From the NCBI GenBank assembly GCA_022841545.1, contig JALHRF010000019.1, forward strand, positions 1 to 42,635: a stretch of DNA of 42,635 nt, read 5' to 3'. Both the position numbers and the translations under genes were made by a program. The stretch is from Bauldia sp. Its GTDB lineage: Bacteria > Pseudomonadota > Alphaproteobacteria > Rhizobiales > Kaistiaceae. Under the pieces are notes generated by a model. It ran no database searches. It worked only from the letters and a program-made list of their open reading frames with translations, and had not been told where the DNA came from. Below, piece after piece: positions 36,206-42,635 of this stretch (within the stretch, counting starts at the first letter, position 1; every line of letters starts with the position of its first letter).

Positions 36206-37165
36206 TCAGCCGCCCTGTCGCGCTGCACGTGCGGCCCTGAGGCGCGCGAAGTCCTCCCCGGCATGGTGGGAGGAGCGGGTCAGCGGGCTGGCCGAGACCA
36301 TGAGAAACCCTTTGGCATAGGCGATCGTCTCGTAAGCCTTGAACTCGTCCGGCGTGACGAAGCGCGCGATGGGGTGGTGCTTCCGGGTTGGCTGCAGGTA
36401 CTGACCGATAGTCAGGAAATCGACGTTCGCGGCGCGGAGATCGTCCATGAGTTGGAGCACCTCGTTCCGCTCTTCCCCGAGCCCGACCATGATGCCGGAC
36501 TTGGTGAACATCGTCGGATCCAGTTCCTTCACCTGCTGCAGGAGCCGCAGCGAGGCGAAATAGCGCGCGCCGGGACGCACCGTCAGGTACTTTGACGGAA
36601 CCGTCTCGAGGTTGTGATTGAAGACGTCGGGCCTCGCCGTCACGACCGTCTCGACGGCGCCGTCCTTGCGCAGGAAGTCGGGCGTCAGCACCTCGATCGT
36701 CGCGGCGCTCGCCGCGCGTATTGCGTTGATCGTCGCCGCAAAATGCCCTGCCCCACCATCGGCAAGGTCGTCGCGATCGACGGAGGTGACGACGACGTGG
36801 GCGAGCCCGAGCTTCGCCGTGGCGTCGCCGACCTTCCATGGCTCCGCCGGATCGAGGGCGCCCGGCAGTCCTGTCCGCACGTTGCAGAAGGCGCAGGCGC
36901 GGGTGCAGGTATCGCCCATGATCATGAAGGTGGCGTGCTTCTTCGACCAGCACTCGCCGATGTTCGGGCAGCCGGCCTCCTCGCAGACGGTCACCAGGCC
37001 GTGCTCGCGGACGATGTCGGTCGTCTCCCGGAACACCGGCGACCCCGGCGCCTTCACCCGGATCCAGTCGGGCTTGCGCAGAATCGGCGCATCGGGCCGG
37101 TGCGCCTTCTCGGGATGACGGGGGCGCGCCCCGCGGGCTTCCAGCGTATCGATGACCACGACCAT
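36206..37165 (-). CDS. lipA: Lipoyl synthase
   Basis: A 319-residue radical SAM enzyme that inserts two sulfurs into octanoyl groups on 2-oxoacid dehydrogenase E2 and GcvH proteins. Both iron-sulfur clusters are accounted for. The auxiliary cluster uses Cys61, Cys66 and Cys72 ([13 protein letters not shown]) with the C-terminal serine motif [13 protein letters not shown]; the SAM cluster uses Cys87, Cys91 and Cys94 (CTRACAFC). [18 protein letters not shown] and [10 protein letters not shown] are also diagnostic. The start lacks a strong ribosome-binding site. It is followed by the COQ10-type gene. Confidence 0.97.
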   Translation of the reverse strand: MVVVIDTLEARGARPRHPEKAHRPDAPILRKPDWIRVKAPGSPVFRETTDIVREHGLVTVCEEAGCPNIGECWSKKHATFMIMGDTCTRACAFCNVRTGLPGALDPAEPWKVGDATAKLGLAHVVVTSVDRDDLADGGAGHFAATINAIRAASAATIEVLTPDFLRKDGAVETVVTARPDVFNHNLETVPSKYLTVRPGARYFASLRLLQQVKELDPTMFTKSGIMVGLGEERNEVLQLMDDLRAANVDFLTIGQYLQPTRKHHPIARFVTPDEFKAYETIAYAKGFLMVSASPLTRSSHHAGEDFARLRAARAARQGG

Positions 37166-37271
37166 CAGGCGACCGGCTTTCCTGTCCGGGTTTCCATTGT
37201 TCCGGCAAAGATATAGTCGATATGCCCGCTCGCCACCATTGTCGCGTGCGCAGGGCTCGGTAGCGTTATGC

Positions 37272-37511
37272 TCAGGCCTTGGACGATCGGGTCACGAGGG
37301 CGGTCACGCCGGCGACGATCAATCCCAGGATCAGCCCGAACACGACGCCGAGCACCACAGGCACCAGGAACGCCGCCCAGCCGGTCGCCGGGGCGCCGTT
37401 ATAGGTGATCGTCACCGCGCCCGGCGCGACCAGGTTTACGAGCCAGGCGATCACGCCGAGTCCGACGCAAATGAGGAAAGCGATCCGGAAGGCGCGGCGA
37501 GCCGGCGACAT
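37272..37511 (-). CDS. Small two-helix membrane protein, unknown function
   Basis: A 79-residue protein with membrane helices near residues 8-28 ([20 protein letters not shown]) and 46-70 ([20 protein letters not shown]). Between them is a short polar loop with [18 protein letters not shown] do not recognise a family. GGGAGG lies six bases before the ATG. It begins 19 bases after the GlsB/YeaQ-type gene and is probably co-transcribed with it, which suggests a joint envelope or stress role, though this is inference only. Confidence 0.7.
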   Translation of the reverse strand: MSPARRAFRIAFLICVGLGVIAWLVNLVAPGAVTITYNGAPATGWAAFLVPVVLGVVFGLILGLIVAGVTALVTRSSKA

Positions 37512-37530
37512 GATGGGCCTCCCTTCCCGG

Positions 37531-37788
37531 TCAGGTGATGATCCGCGCGATGATGATGACGATGATCGCGCCGATGATGGCAATGATCACCTGATCGAGG
37601 AATTCATTGCCCGTGTTGAGCTTGAGGTTGAGCTGACGGGCGAGGAAGCCTCCGACCACGGAACCGATGAGGCCCGCGATCAGCCACCCGATGATGCCGC
37701 CGGCGCCGCCCACGATCAGGCTTGCCACGAAGCCCGCGATCAGGCCGATGACAATCCATGCGACAATTGCTTTGCCTTGATCGCTCAT
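37531..37788 (-). CDS. GlsB/YeaQ/YmgE family membrane protein
   Basis: An 85-residue protein with three hydrophobic helices: VAWIVIGLIAGFVASLIV, IIGWLIAGLIGSVVGGFLA and QVIIAIIGAIIVIIIARII, separated by glycine-rich turns. This is the transglycosylase-associated (PF04226) pattern. Members are often stress-induced, but their function is not settled. The ATG at 37788 has GAGGGG nine bases upstream; an in-frame ATG three codons earlier sits directly on that site and is less likely. Confidence 0.85.
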   Translation of the reverse strand: MSDQGKAIVAWIVIGLIAGFVASLIVGGAGGIIGWLIAGLIGSVVGGFLARQLNLKLNTGNEFLDQVIIAIIGAIIVIIIARIIT

Positions 37789-37886
37789 TGCTCGCATCCC
37801 CTCAAGCCGTTGCCGCGACCGACTCGCGGCACCCCACACGGACTCTAACGCGGTTCACTCCGTCGCCCAAACCCCGCCGCCGGCCG

Positions 37887-39098
37887 TCACACAAGCGCAC
37901 TCCGACGCCGGAGCCGGGCCATGACGCTCCGCACCCAGGCGCCCGTGCCAACCAGGATTGCGATGCATATGATCGTCGCGCCCGCCCAGGGGATCAGCCA
38001 CACCAGCGCCATCAGCACGGCGCCCGCGAGCAGGTAGACGAAAAGGCGCCCATAGCTCCGCGGCTCGCCGGTGCGGTCGAACATCCAGACGCCGATGCAG
38101 GTCGCCACCACCGTATGGCCCGCGACGACGAGGAACGGCATCAGGAGGAGAAGCGCGAACCCGAATGAGATGCCAATGATCGTCGCGAGGAGCAGACCCG
38201 CCACGATCGGGATGACCACGGCCGTCACGACGCCGATCAGCCCGCTCGAGAACGGCCGAAGCGTGGCGTGACGAAGGGCATCCTCGAAAGCGCCGCGCCC
38301 GGCGCCGATGAGGATGGCGCCGGCGAGGATGGTTCCGGCGGCCATCAGCACAGCGAAGATCAGCTTCCAGGTCCAGCCCGACAGGAGCCACCAGAACGCG
38401 GGCTCCCTGACGATGGTCTGGCCCGCGACCTTGGCGCCTGGGTCGATGGTTGGAGGCATCAGCGTCCGGATCACGAGGTCGCCCCCGATCACCGCCTGCG
38501 GACCGATGGCGACGCGGCCACCCTCGATCGTCACGTCTCCGGCGGCGGCGCCGTTGAAGTACACGGTCGCGCCCCCGAGCTCGACCGGCCCGCCCATCTT
38601 CCCGGCGACCGTGAGATATGCCGCGAGCGCGGACAGGCGCCCGCTGATGTCGGACGTCGGCCCGAACTCGACGCTGGCGCCGACGATCTCGACCGATCGA
38701 CCGGCGTTGGCGTTGAAGCGAACGACGGCGCCGCCGAGGTAGACCCGTCCGCCGTAGCGGCCGTCGACCTCCACCGTCCCGCCGGCCGCCTGCAGGTCGC
38801 CATCGGCGCTCCCCGCCACGGCAACCAATGCGCCGGCCGCGCGGACTTGCCCGGTGACCGTTGCGTTGATCTCGACCTGGGCGCCGGCCGCGTCGATGCG
38901 GCTCGCGGTCCCGGTGATGTTCACATGCGCGCCCGCCGCGCGGATCGGCCCGCCATCGCCGACGATCTGGACCACGGGACCCGCCGGCGCCGGCCGCGAC
39001 TCCTGAGCGTGGCCTGACGTCACGATGGAGACAAGAGCGGCAAGGCCAACGACAAGTGCCGTGAGCGTTGGCCTGGCAGACTCGCGGGTAGCAGCCAT
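37887..39098 (-). CDS. Beta-helix (bactofilin-like) domain fused to a polytopic membrane domain
   Basis: A 403-residue protein. A signal peptide (about residues 1-31, ending SGHAQ) leads to a glycine- and alanine-rich region (45-210) of roughly 17-residue repeats of the form x(A/G)AGAxVxIxGxAxG, for instance IRAAGAHVNITGTASR, VRAAGALVAVAGSADG, VELGGATVYFNGAAAG. This predicts a right-handed beta-helix like that of polymer-forming bactofilins. Residues about 240-395 hold four or five membrane helices. GAGG is five bases before the ATG. The gene lies between lpd and the GlsB-type gene. The function is unknown; the beta-helix should lie outside the inner membrane. Confidence 0.75.
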   Translation of the reverse strand: MAATRESARPTLTALVVGLAALVSIVTSGHAQESRPAPAGPVVQIVGDGGPIRAAGAHVNITGTASRIDAAGAQVEINATVTGQVRAAGALVAVAGSADGDLQAAGGTVEVDGRYGGRVYLGGAVVRFNANAGRSVEIVGASVEFGPTSDISGRLSALAAYLTVAGKMGGPVELGGATVYFNGAAAGDVTIEGGRVAIGPQAVIGGDLVIRTLMPPTIDPGAKVAGQTIVREPAFWWLLSGWTWKLIFAVLMAAGTILAGAILIGAGRGAFEDALRHATLRPFSSGLIGVVTAVVIPIVAGLLLATIIGISFGFALLLLMPFLVVAGHTVVATCIGVWMFDRTGEPRSYGRLFVYLLAGAVLMALVWLIPWAGATIICIAILVGTGAWVRSVMARLRRRSALV

Positions 39099-39153
39099 TG
39101 GTACCTCTTCCGGCTTCAATGAGCCTTCAGCCATCGCCGCGCGCCCGGCGCGC

Positions 39154-40569
39154 TCAGGTGTGGATCACCCGTCCATAGGCCGCAAGCACGCTCTCGTGCA
39201 TCGTCTCGGAGAGCGTGGGATGCGGGAAGACAGAATCAATAAGTTCCTGCTCCGTCGTCTCGAGATTCATGGCGATCACGAAGCCCTGGATCAGCTCCGT
39301 CACCTCGGCTCCGACCATGTGCGCGCCGAGGAGCTGCCCGGTCTTCTTGTCGAAGATCGTCTTGGTCATGCCCTCCGGCTCGCCGAGGGCAATCGCCTTG
39401 CCGTTGCCGACGAAGGGAAAGCGGCCGACATTGATGTCGTAGCCGGCTTCCTTGGCCTTCTTCTCGGTGAGGCCGACCGAGGCGATCTGCGGGGTGCAGT
39501 AGGTGCAGCCCGGGATCTTGAGCTTGTCCATGACGTGCGGGTGCTTGCCGGCGATCGCCTCGACGCAGATCACGCCCTCATGCTCCGCCTTGTGGGCGAG
39601 CATAGGCGGGCCGGCGACATCGCCGATGGCGTAGATGCCTTGGACATTGGTCTTGCCGTAGGAATCGGTGACGATCGTCCCACGGTCGGTCTTCACGCCG
39701 AGCTTCTCGAGGCCGAGATTCTCGATATTGCCGACGACGCCGACGGCCGAGATGACGCGGTCGACGGTGAGGTCCTCCTTCTTGCCGTCCTTGGTCTCGA
39801 TCGTGGCGGTGACGCTGTCCTTGCCCTTCTTGAGGCCTGATACCTTGGCCTCGGTCAGGATCCGCATGCCCTGCTTCTCGAACCGCTTCCGGGCGTGCGC
39901 CGCGATCTCCTCGTCCTCGACGGGGAGGATTTGCGGAAGAATCTCGACCACCGTCACGTCCGCTCCGAGCGTCCGGTAGAACGAGGCGAACTCGATGCCG
40001 ATGGCGCCGGAACCGATGACCAGGAGCGACTTCGGCATCTTGTCCGGCGCCATGGCCTCGAAATAGGTCCAGACCAGCTTGCCATCCGGCTCAAGGCCCG
40101 GGAGCGCCCGAGGCCGTGCGCCGGTGGCTACAATGACATGTTTGGCCGTGTAGTCGCCGGCGCCGAGCGCGCCCTTCGGCGGGTTGTCGGACGCCTTGAC
40201 CGACACCTTGCCTGGGGCCGTGATCGTGCCCGCGCCCCAGATGACGTCGATCTTGTTCTTCTTCATCAGGAACTGGACGCCGTTCGACAGCTGCGCGGCC
40301 ACGGCGCGCGAGCGCTTCACAACCGCGCCCGGATCGAAGCTCACGTCCTTTGCCGACAGGCCATAGTCCTTGGCGTGCTCCATGTAGTGATAGATCTCGG
40401 CCGAGCGCAGCAGCGCCTTGGTCGGGATGCAGCCCCAGTTGAGGCAGATGCCGCCGAGATAGGATTTTTCCACCAGCGCCGTCTTGAACCCGAGCTGGGC
40501 CGACCGGATGGCCGTCACATACCCGCCCGGGCCGGAGCCGATGATGATCACGTCATAGGAATTCGCCAT
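39154..40569 (-). CDS. lpdA: Dihydrolipoyl dehydrogenase (E3)
   Basis: A 471-residue flavoprotein that reoxidises dihydrolipoyl groups in 2-oxoacid dehydrogenase complexes. FAD site IIIGSGPGGYVTAIRSAQLG, redox disulfide GGICLNWGCIPTK (Cys42, Cys47), NAD site IGSGAIGIEFASFYRTLGAD, GDVAGPPMLAHKAEHEG and the C-terminal catalytic HPTLSETMHE are all present. It follows a small secreted-protein gene by 27 bases. Pyruvate dehydrogenase E1/E2 genes, which often precede lpd in this class, are not within the window on that side, so which complex it serves cannot be read here. Confidence 0.96.
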   Translation of the reverse strand: MANSYDVIIIGSGPGGYVTAIRSAQLGFKTALVEKSYLGGICLNWGCIPTKALLRSAEIYHYMEHAKDYGLSAKDVSFDPGAVVKRSRAVAAQLSNGVQFLMKKNKIDVIWGAGTITAPGKVSVKASDNPPKGALGAGDYTAKHVIVATGARPRALPGLEPDGKLVWTYFEAMAPDKMPKSLLVIGSGAIGIEFASFYRTLGADVTVVEILPQILPVEDEEIAAHARKRFEKQGMRILTEAKVSGLKKGKDSVTATIETKDGKKEDLTVDRVISAVGVVGNIENLGLEKLGVKTDRGTIVTDSYGKTNVQGIYAIGDVAGPPMLAHKAEHEGVICVEAIAGKHPHVMDKLKIPGCTYCTPQIASVGLTEKKAKEAGYDINVGRFPFVGNGKAIALGEPEGMTKTIFDKKTGQLLGAHMVGAEVTELIQGFVIAMNLETTEQELIDSVFPHPTLSETMHESVLAAYGRVIHT

Positions 40570-40596
40570 TGTGGAATGATCCGTCCTTGATGGGAA

Positions 40597-40920
40597 CTAC
40601 TGGCAGTCGGCCCGGCCGACTTCGATGTCGAACTGGCGCGGGCCCATCATCGGTTTGTCCTGCGGGACATCGACGATGGTCACGAGGAGCGTGCAGCGGG
40701 CGGTCTTGATCTCGTACACGTCGTCGCCGCCGGTCGTGATCGAGACGATCGGCTCCTCGTATTTCAGCGCATCATGGACGCGGGGGTCATTGATGATCGT
40801 GCTGATCTCGCGGGCGCTCTGCCAATAGGGCGGCAGCGCTGCGAATGCTGGCGTCGCAAGCGCGTACAACGCGACCAATGCCGCCGATGCACATCCCGTC
40901 TTCCGGGCTCTGCTGATCAT
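40597..40920 (-). CDS. Small secreted protein, unknown function
   Basis: A 107-residue product with a signal peptide (RTGCASAALVALYALATPAF-type stretch, cleavage near residue 27) and a short mature domain. The mature part starts LPPYWQSAREISTIINDPRV and holds two cysteines (ARCTLLVTIVDVP and the terminal GRADCQ) that could form a disulfide. I do not recognise a named family. The ATG at 40920 has GGGAGG five bases upstream. It lies just before lpdA on the same strand and may share its transcript. Confidence 0.75.
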   Translation of the reverse strand: MISRARKTGCASAALVALYALATPAFAALPPYWQSAREISTIINDPRVHDALKYEEPIVSITTGGDDVYEIKTARCTLLVTIVDVPQDKPMMGPRQFDIEVGRADCQ

Positions 40921-41180
40921 TGCCGCCTCCCAGTCGGCTGTTGTTCCTGTCAGATAGCATGCAGACGCGCCAAACCCATAGCGCAACGGTGCGCGTCAGC
41001 CATGCTCGTTTGGTCATCCCTTCGGCGCGCCACGAAACGGCAGGGGTCGGCTGTCGCCTTGGTGGACCGCGAATTGCGTCCCGTCCTCGCTCCCGATGGC
41101 GTGGCGTTTGCGGATTGCATGCACGATACTTGCTTCCACCGGACATGAATCTGATATGGCCGGGGAATAAAGAGAGTCCG
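40921..41180. other. Divergent intergenic region
   Basis: These 260 bases separate two divergent genes and should contain both promoters. No clean promoter pair, operator or coding frame could be singled out. The frames that cross it are extensions of the neighbouring genes or shadows. Confidence 0.45.
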
Positions 41181-41981
41181 ATGCGCCTCCTCGTCGTTGC
41201 CGACCTCCACTACTCCCTCCCCCAGTACGACTGGGTGCTGAGCGTCGCCGCGGACTTCGACCTTGTGATCATCGCCGGCGACCACCTCGACCTGAGCTCG
41301 CTCGTCGATGTGGGAGCCCAGATCGTGGTGATCGGCAAGTATCTCGACCGTCTCCGGGAAAAGACCCGGCTGATCGTCTGCTCCGGCAACCACGACCTCG
41401 ATTCGCGGAGCGGCGACGGCGAGAAGGTGTCGCGCTGGATTCGCGACGTGCCCGGGGTGGCGACAGACGGCCAGTCGCTGACGATAGGCGACACCCTCTT
41501 CACGATCTGCGCCTGGTGGGACGGACCGGTCGAGCGCGAGGCGATCGGGAACCAGTTCCGCGACGATGCCGCGCGGGCGAAGGCGACCTGGATCTGGGTC
41601 TACCACGCGCCGCCGAGCCAATCCCCGACCAGTTGGGGCGGCAGCCGCTCCTATGGCGACGTGGAACTGACGAAGTGGATCGATGCGTACCAGCCGGACA
41701 TCGTGTTCGCCGGCCACGTCCACCAGGCGCCGTTCATCAAGGACGGGTCATGGGTGGACCGGGTCGGCAGGACGTGGGTGTTCAACGCCGGCCACCAGTA
41801 CGGAGCCCCGCCGGCCCACCTCATGGTCGATACCGAAGCGCGTCAGGCGCTATGGTTCTCCGCGGCCGGCAACCAGCACGTCACGCTCGACAAGCCGCTG
41901 GTCCGTCCTGTCGAGCGGCTGACCGCCCTCCCCGCCTGGCTCACATCCGCGGATCGTCCGCCCGGTCCGGTCCCAACGTGA
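41181..41981 (+). CDS. Calcineurin-like metallophosphoesterase
   Basis: A 266-residue cytoplasmic phosphoesterase with the full metal-binding set: VVADLH (Asp8, His10), IIAGDHLDL (Asp34), CSGNHD (69-72), the histidine of WVYHAPPSQ (His142) and AGHVHQAPF (His179, His181). The substrate is not evident. The start at 41181 places the first metal motif at the N-terminus, as in the family; the open frame extends far upstream without similarity. Its 3' end overlaps the convergent cyclic-nucleotide-binding gene by 41 bases. Confidence 0.88.
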   Translation: MRLLVVADLHYSLPQYDWVLSVAADFDLVIIAGDHLDLSSLVDVGAQIVVIGKYLDRLREKTRLIVCSGNHDLDSRSGDGEKVSRWIRDVPGVATDGQSLTIGDTLFTICAWWDGPVEREAIGNQFRDDAARAKATWIWVYHAPPSQSPTSWGGSRSYGDVELTKWIDAYQPDIVFAGHVHQAPFIKDGSWVDRVGRTWVFNAGHQYGAPPAHLMVDTEARQALWFSAAGNQHVTLDKPLVRPVERLTALPAWLTSADRPPGPVPT

Positions 41982-42426
41982 ACTCCCTAGCCTGCTGAAC
42001 CGTCAGCGCCTCGAGCACCTCGCCCACCATGCCAAGGTGGTCGCCGTGCCCCTCGTACTGGCGTTTGACATCCACCAGGTAGGTCGTCGCCGCATTCAGC
42101 CGCTGGGCCAGGAGCCGGGCCAGATAGAAGGCGATCTCTGGATGATGGCGGAGGAAGGTGGTCGCGTCCTCCGGCGCCCGCACCGCCACCGTCGTCCGCG
42201 CCCGGACTGTCGCGGTATGCGGAAGGTCGAGAAGAACCGACATCTCCCCGAACACGGCGCCGGCTTCGGCTATCGTTGCCACCCGGGTACCGCCCCGAAG
42301 GATCTCCACCTCGCCATCCACCAGAACGAACAGGCGGCCCGACCGGCGTCCCTCGTCGATAAGAACTACACCCGGATCATAGCGTTCCAGAGGCGCGTCG
42401 GAGCAATGGTCGAGTATGCTTGCCAT
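41941..42426 (-). CDS. Cyclic nucleotide-binding domain protein
   Basis: A 161-residue protein made almost entirely of one CRP-type cyclic-nucleotide-binding fold: LERYDPGVVLIDEGRRSGRL, FVLVDGEVEILRGGTRVATI and the phosphate-binding cassette AGAVFGEMSVLLDLPHTATV. A helix (FYLARLLAQRLNAATTYL) and a short tail follow, with no DNA-binding helix-turn-helix. It is thus a sensor or partner protein rather than a CRP-like activator. The ATG at 42426 has AAGG eight bases upstream; a TTG at 42441, overlapping the upstream stop codon as TTGA, would add five residues. Confidence 0.82.
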   Translation of the reverse strand: MASILDHCSDAPLERYDPGVVLIDEGRRSGRLFVLVDGEVEILRGGTRVATIAEAGAVFGEMSVLLDLPHTATVRARTTVAVRAPEDATTFLRHHPEIAFYLARLLAQRLNAATTYLVDVKRQYEGHGDHLGMVGEVLEALTVQQAREFTLGPDRADDPRM

Positions 42427-42437
42427 GCTGCTACCCT

Positions 42438-42635
42438 TCAATGGCTCCTGGCCGCCTTGACGAAGGCAAGTCCCAGGATGCGGGGGCGGTCACGTTTCTC
42501 GAATGCACGCCGGTCTGCCATGCAGGCCCTATACGCCTGGTCAATGCTTCGTCCGACCTTGCGCTCCAGACCATCACAGTTGCCAGCACCCGTAAGGCGC
42601 TCCGCTGCCGGCACAAAACGCGCGCCGCAGCGCAG
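42438..42635 (-). CDS. Hypothetical protein, C-terminal 65 residues (truncated by window edge)
   Basis: An open frame enters from the right edge and ends in TGA at 42438-42440. The readable part has cysteines at positions 3, 20 and 38 of the fragment and charged stretches such as DGLERKVGRSIDQAYRAC and DRRAFEKRDRPRI. I do not recognise a family. Its stop codon overlaps a TTG of the following gene, which supports it being real and co-translated. The N-terminus lies outside the window. Confidence 0.55.
   Translation of the reverse strand: MRCGARFVPAAERLTGAGNCDGLERKVGRSIDQAYRACMADRRAFEKRDRPRILGLAFVKAARSH

Noticed and set aside
36186-37208. A long frame extending the COQ10-type protein to 492 residues
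   Set aside because: The extra part is the out-of-frame shadow of lipA on the same strand; the family protein begins at MPQFTTTRRV.
37789-37886. A possible EcfG stress promoter ahead of the GlsB-type gene
   Set aside because: A GAAC and a CGTT are present but almost adjacent, not at the needed 16-17 base spacing.

Overview
The window is a GC-rich, gene-dense stretch of chromosome from an alphaproteobacterium, most likely of the order Hyphomicrobiales (Rhizobiales). The main evidence is the order dusB-ntrB-ntrC-ntrY-ntrX-trkA-trkH-dat-hfq-hflX, flanked by a fused ispDF, cinA/pncC, a COQ10-type protein, lipA and lpd. That arrangement is characteristic of this class. The genus cannot be fixed by reading alone. 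Nearly all genes are housekeeping genes, and I see no phage, plasmid, CRISPR array or insertion sequence with a transposase.

Region 1 (1-5554, minus strand) is the transcription/translation locus: secE-nusG-rplK-rplA, then an L10-type leader with its own promoter, rplJ-rplL and the start of rpoB. A nicotinamidase (pncA) and tRNA-Trp sit where tuf often lies. Region 2 (5555-14694) is a metabolic block: nadE, dienelactone hydrolase, a DUF2127 membrane protein, class II DAHP synthase (aroG), glutathione reductase, a DUF2059 protein, rpiA and panB. Region 3 (14711-20797) is mixed envelope material: an NnrU-family membrane protein, two tandem L,D-transpeptidases, a periplasmic PQQ-type sugar dehydrogenase, a duplicated WPWP/DUF4383 membrane protein, an ABC-like predicted ATPase and a DUF4239 membrane protein.

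Region 4 (20868-33917) is one long minus-strand regulatory block. It holds dusB-ntrBC (nitrogen control), ntrYX (second two-component pair), trkA-trkH (potassium uptake), D-amino-acid aminotransferase, hfq and hflX. Most junctions overlap or are a few bases apart. Two breaks interrupt it: a terminator-like hairpin between ntrC and ntrY, and a structured repeat between ntrX and trkA. Region 5 (34049-40920) holds ispDF-cinA on the plus strand and coq10, lipA, two small membrane proteins, a beta-helix membrane protein, lpd and a small secreted protein on the minus strand. The right end carries a metallophosphoesterase, a cyclic-nucleotide-binding protein and a truncated hypothetical gene.

The most notable unexplained signal is a pair of homologous intergenic elements of about 165-169 bp at 5779-5947 and 26417-26582. 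They lie in opposite orientation, each folds as two back-to-back hairpins with conserved arm spacing, and each supplies the stop codon of the neighbouring gene (nadE and ntrX). Other points of interest are an NtrX without the GAFTGA loop, a 10-bp inverted repeat at the dusB/ispDF divergent promoter, a beta-helix protein built of 17-residue repeats, and three pyridine-nucleotide-cycle enzymes (pncA, nadE, pncC) in one window.
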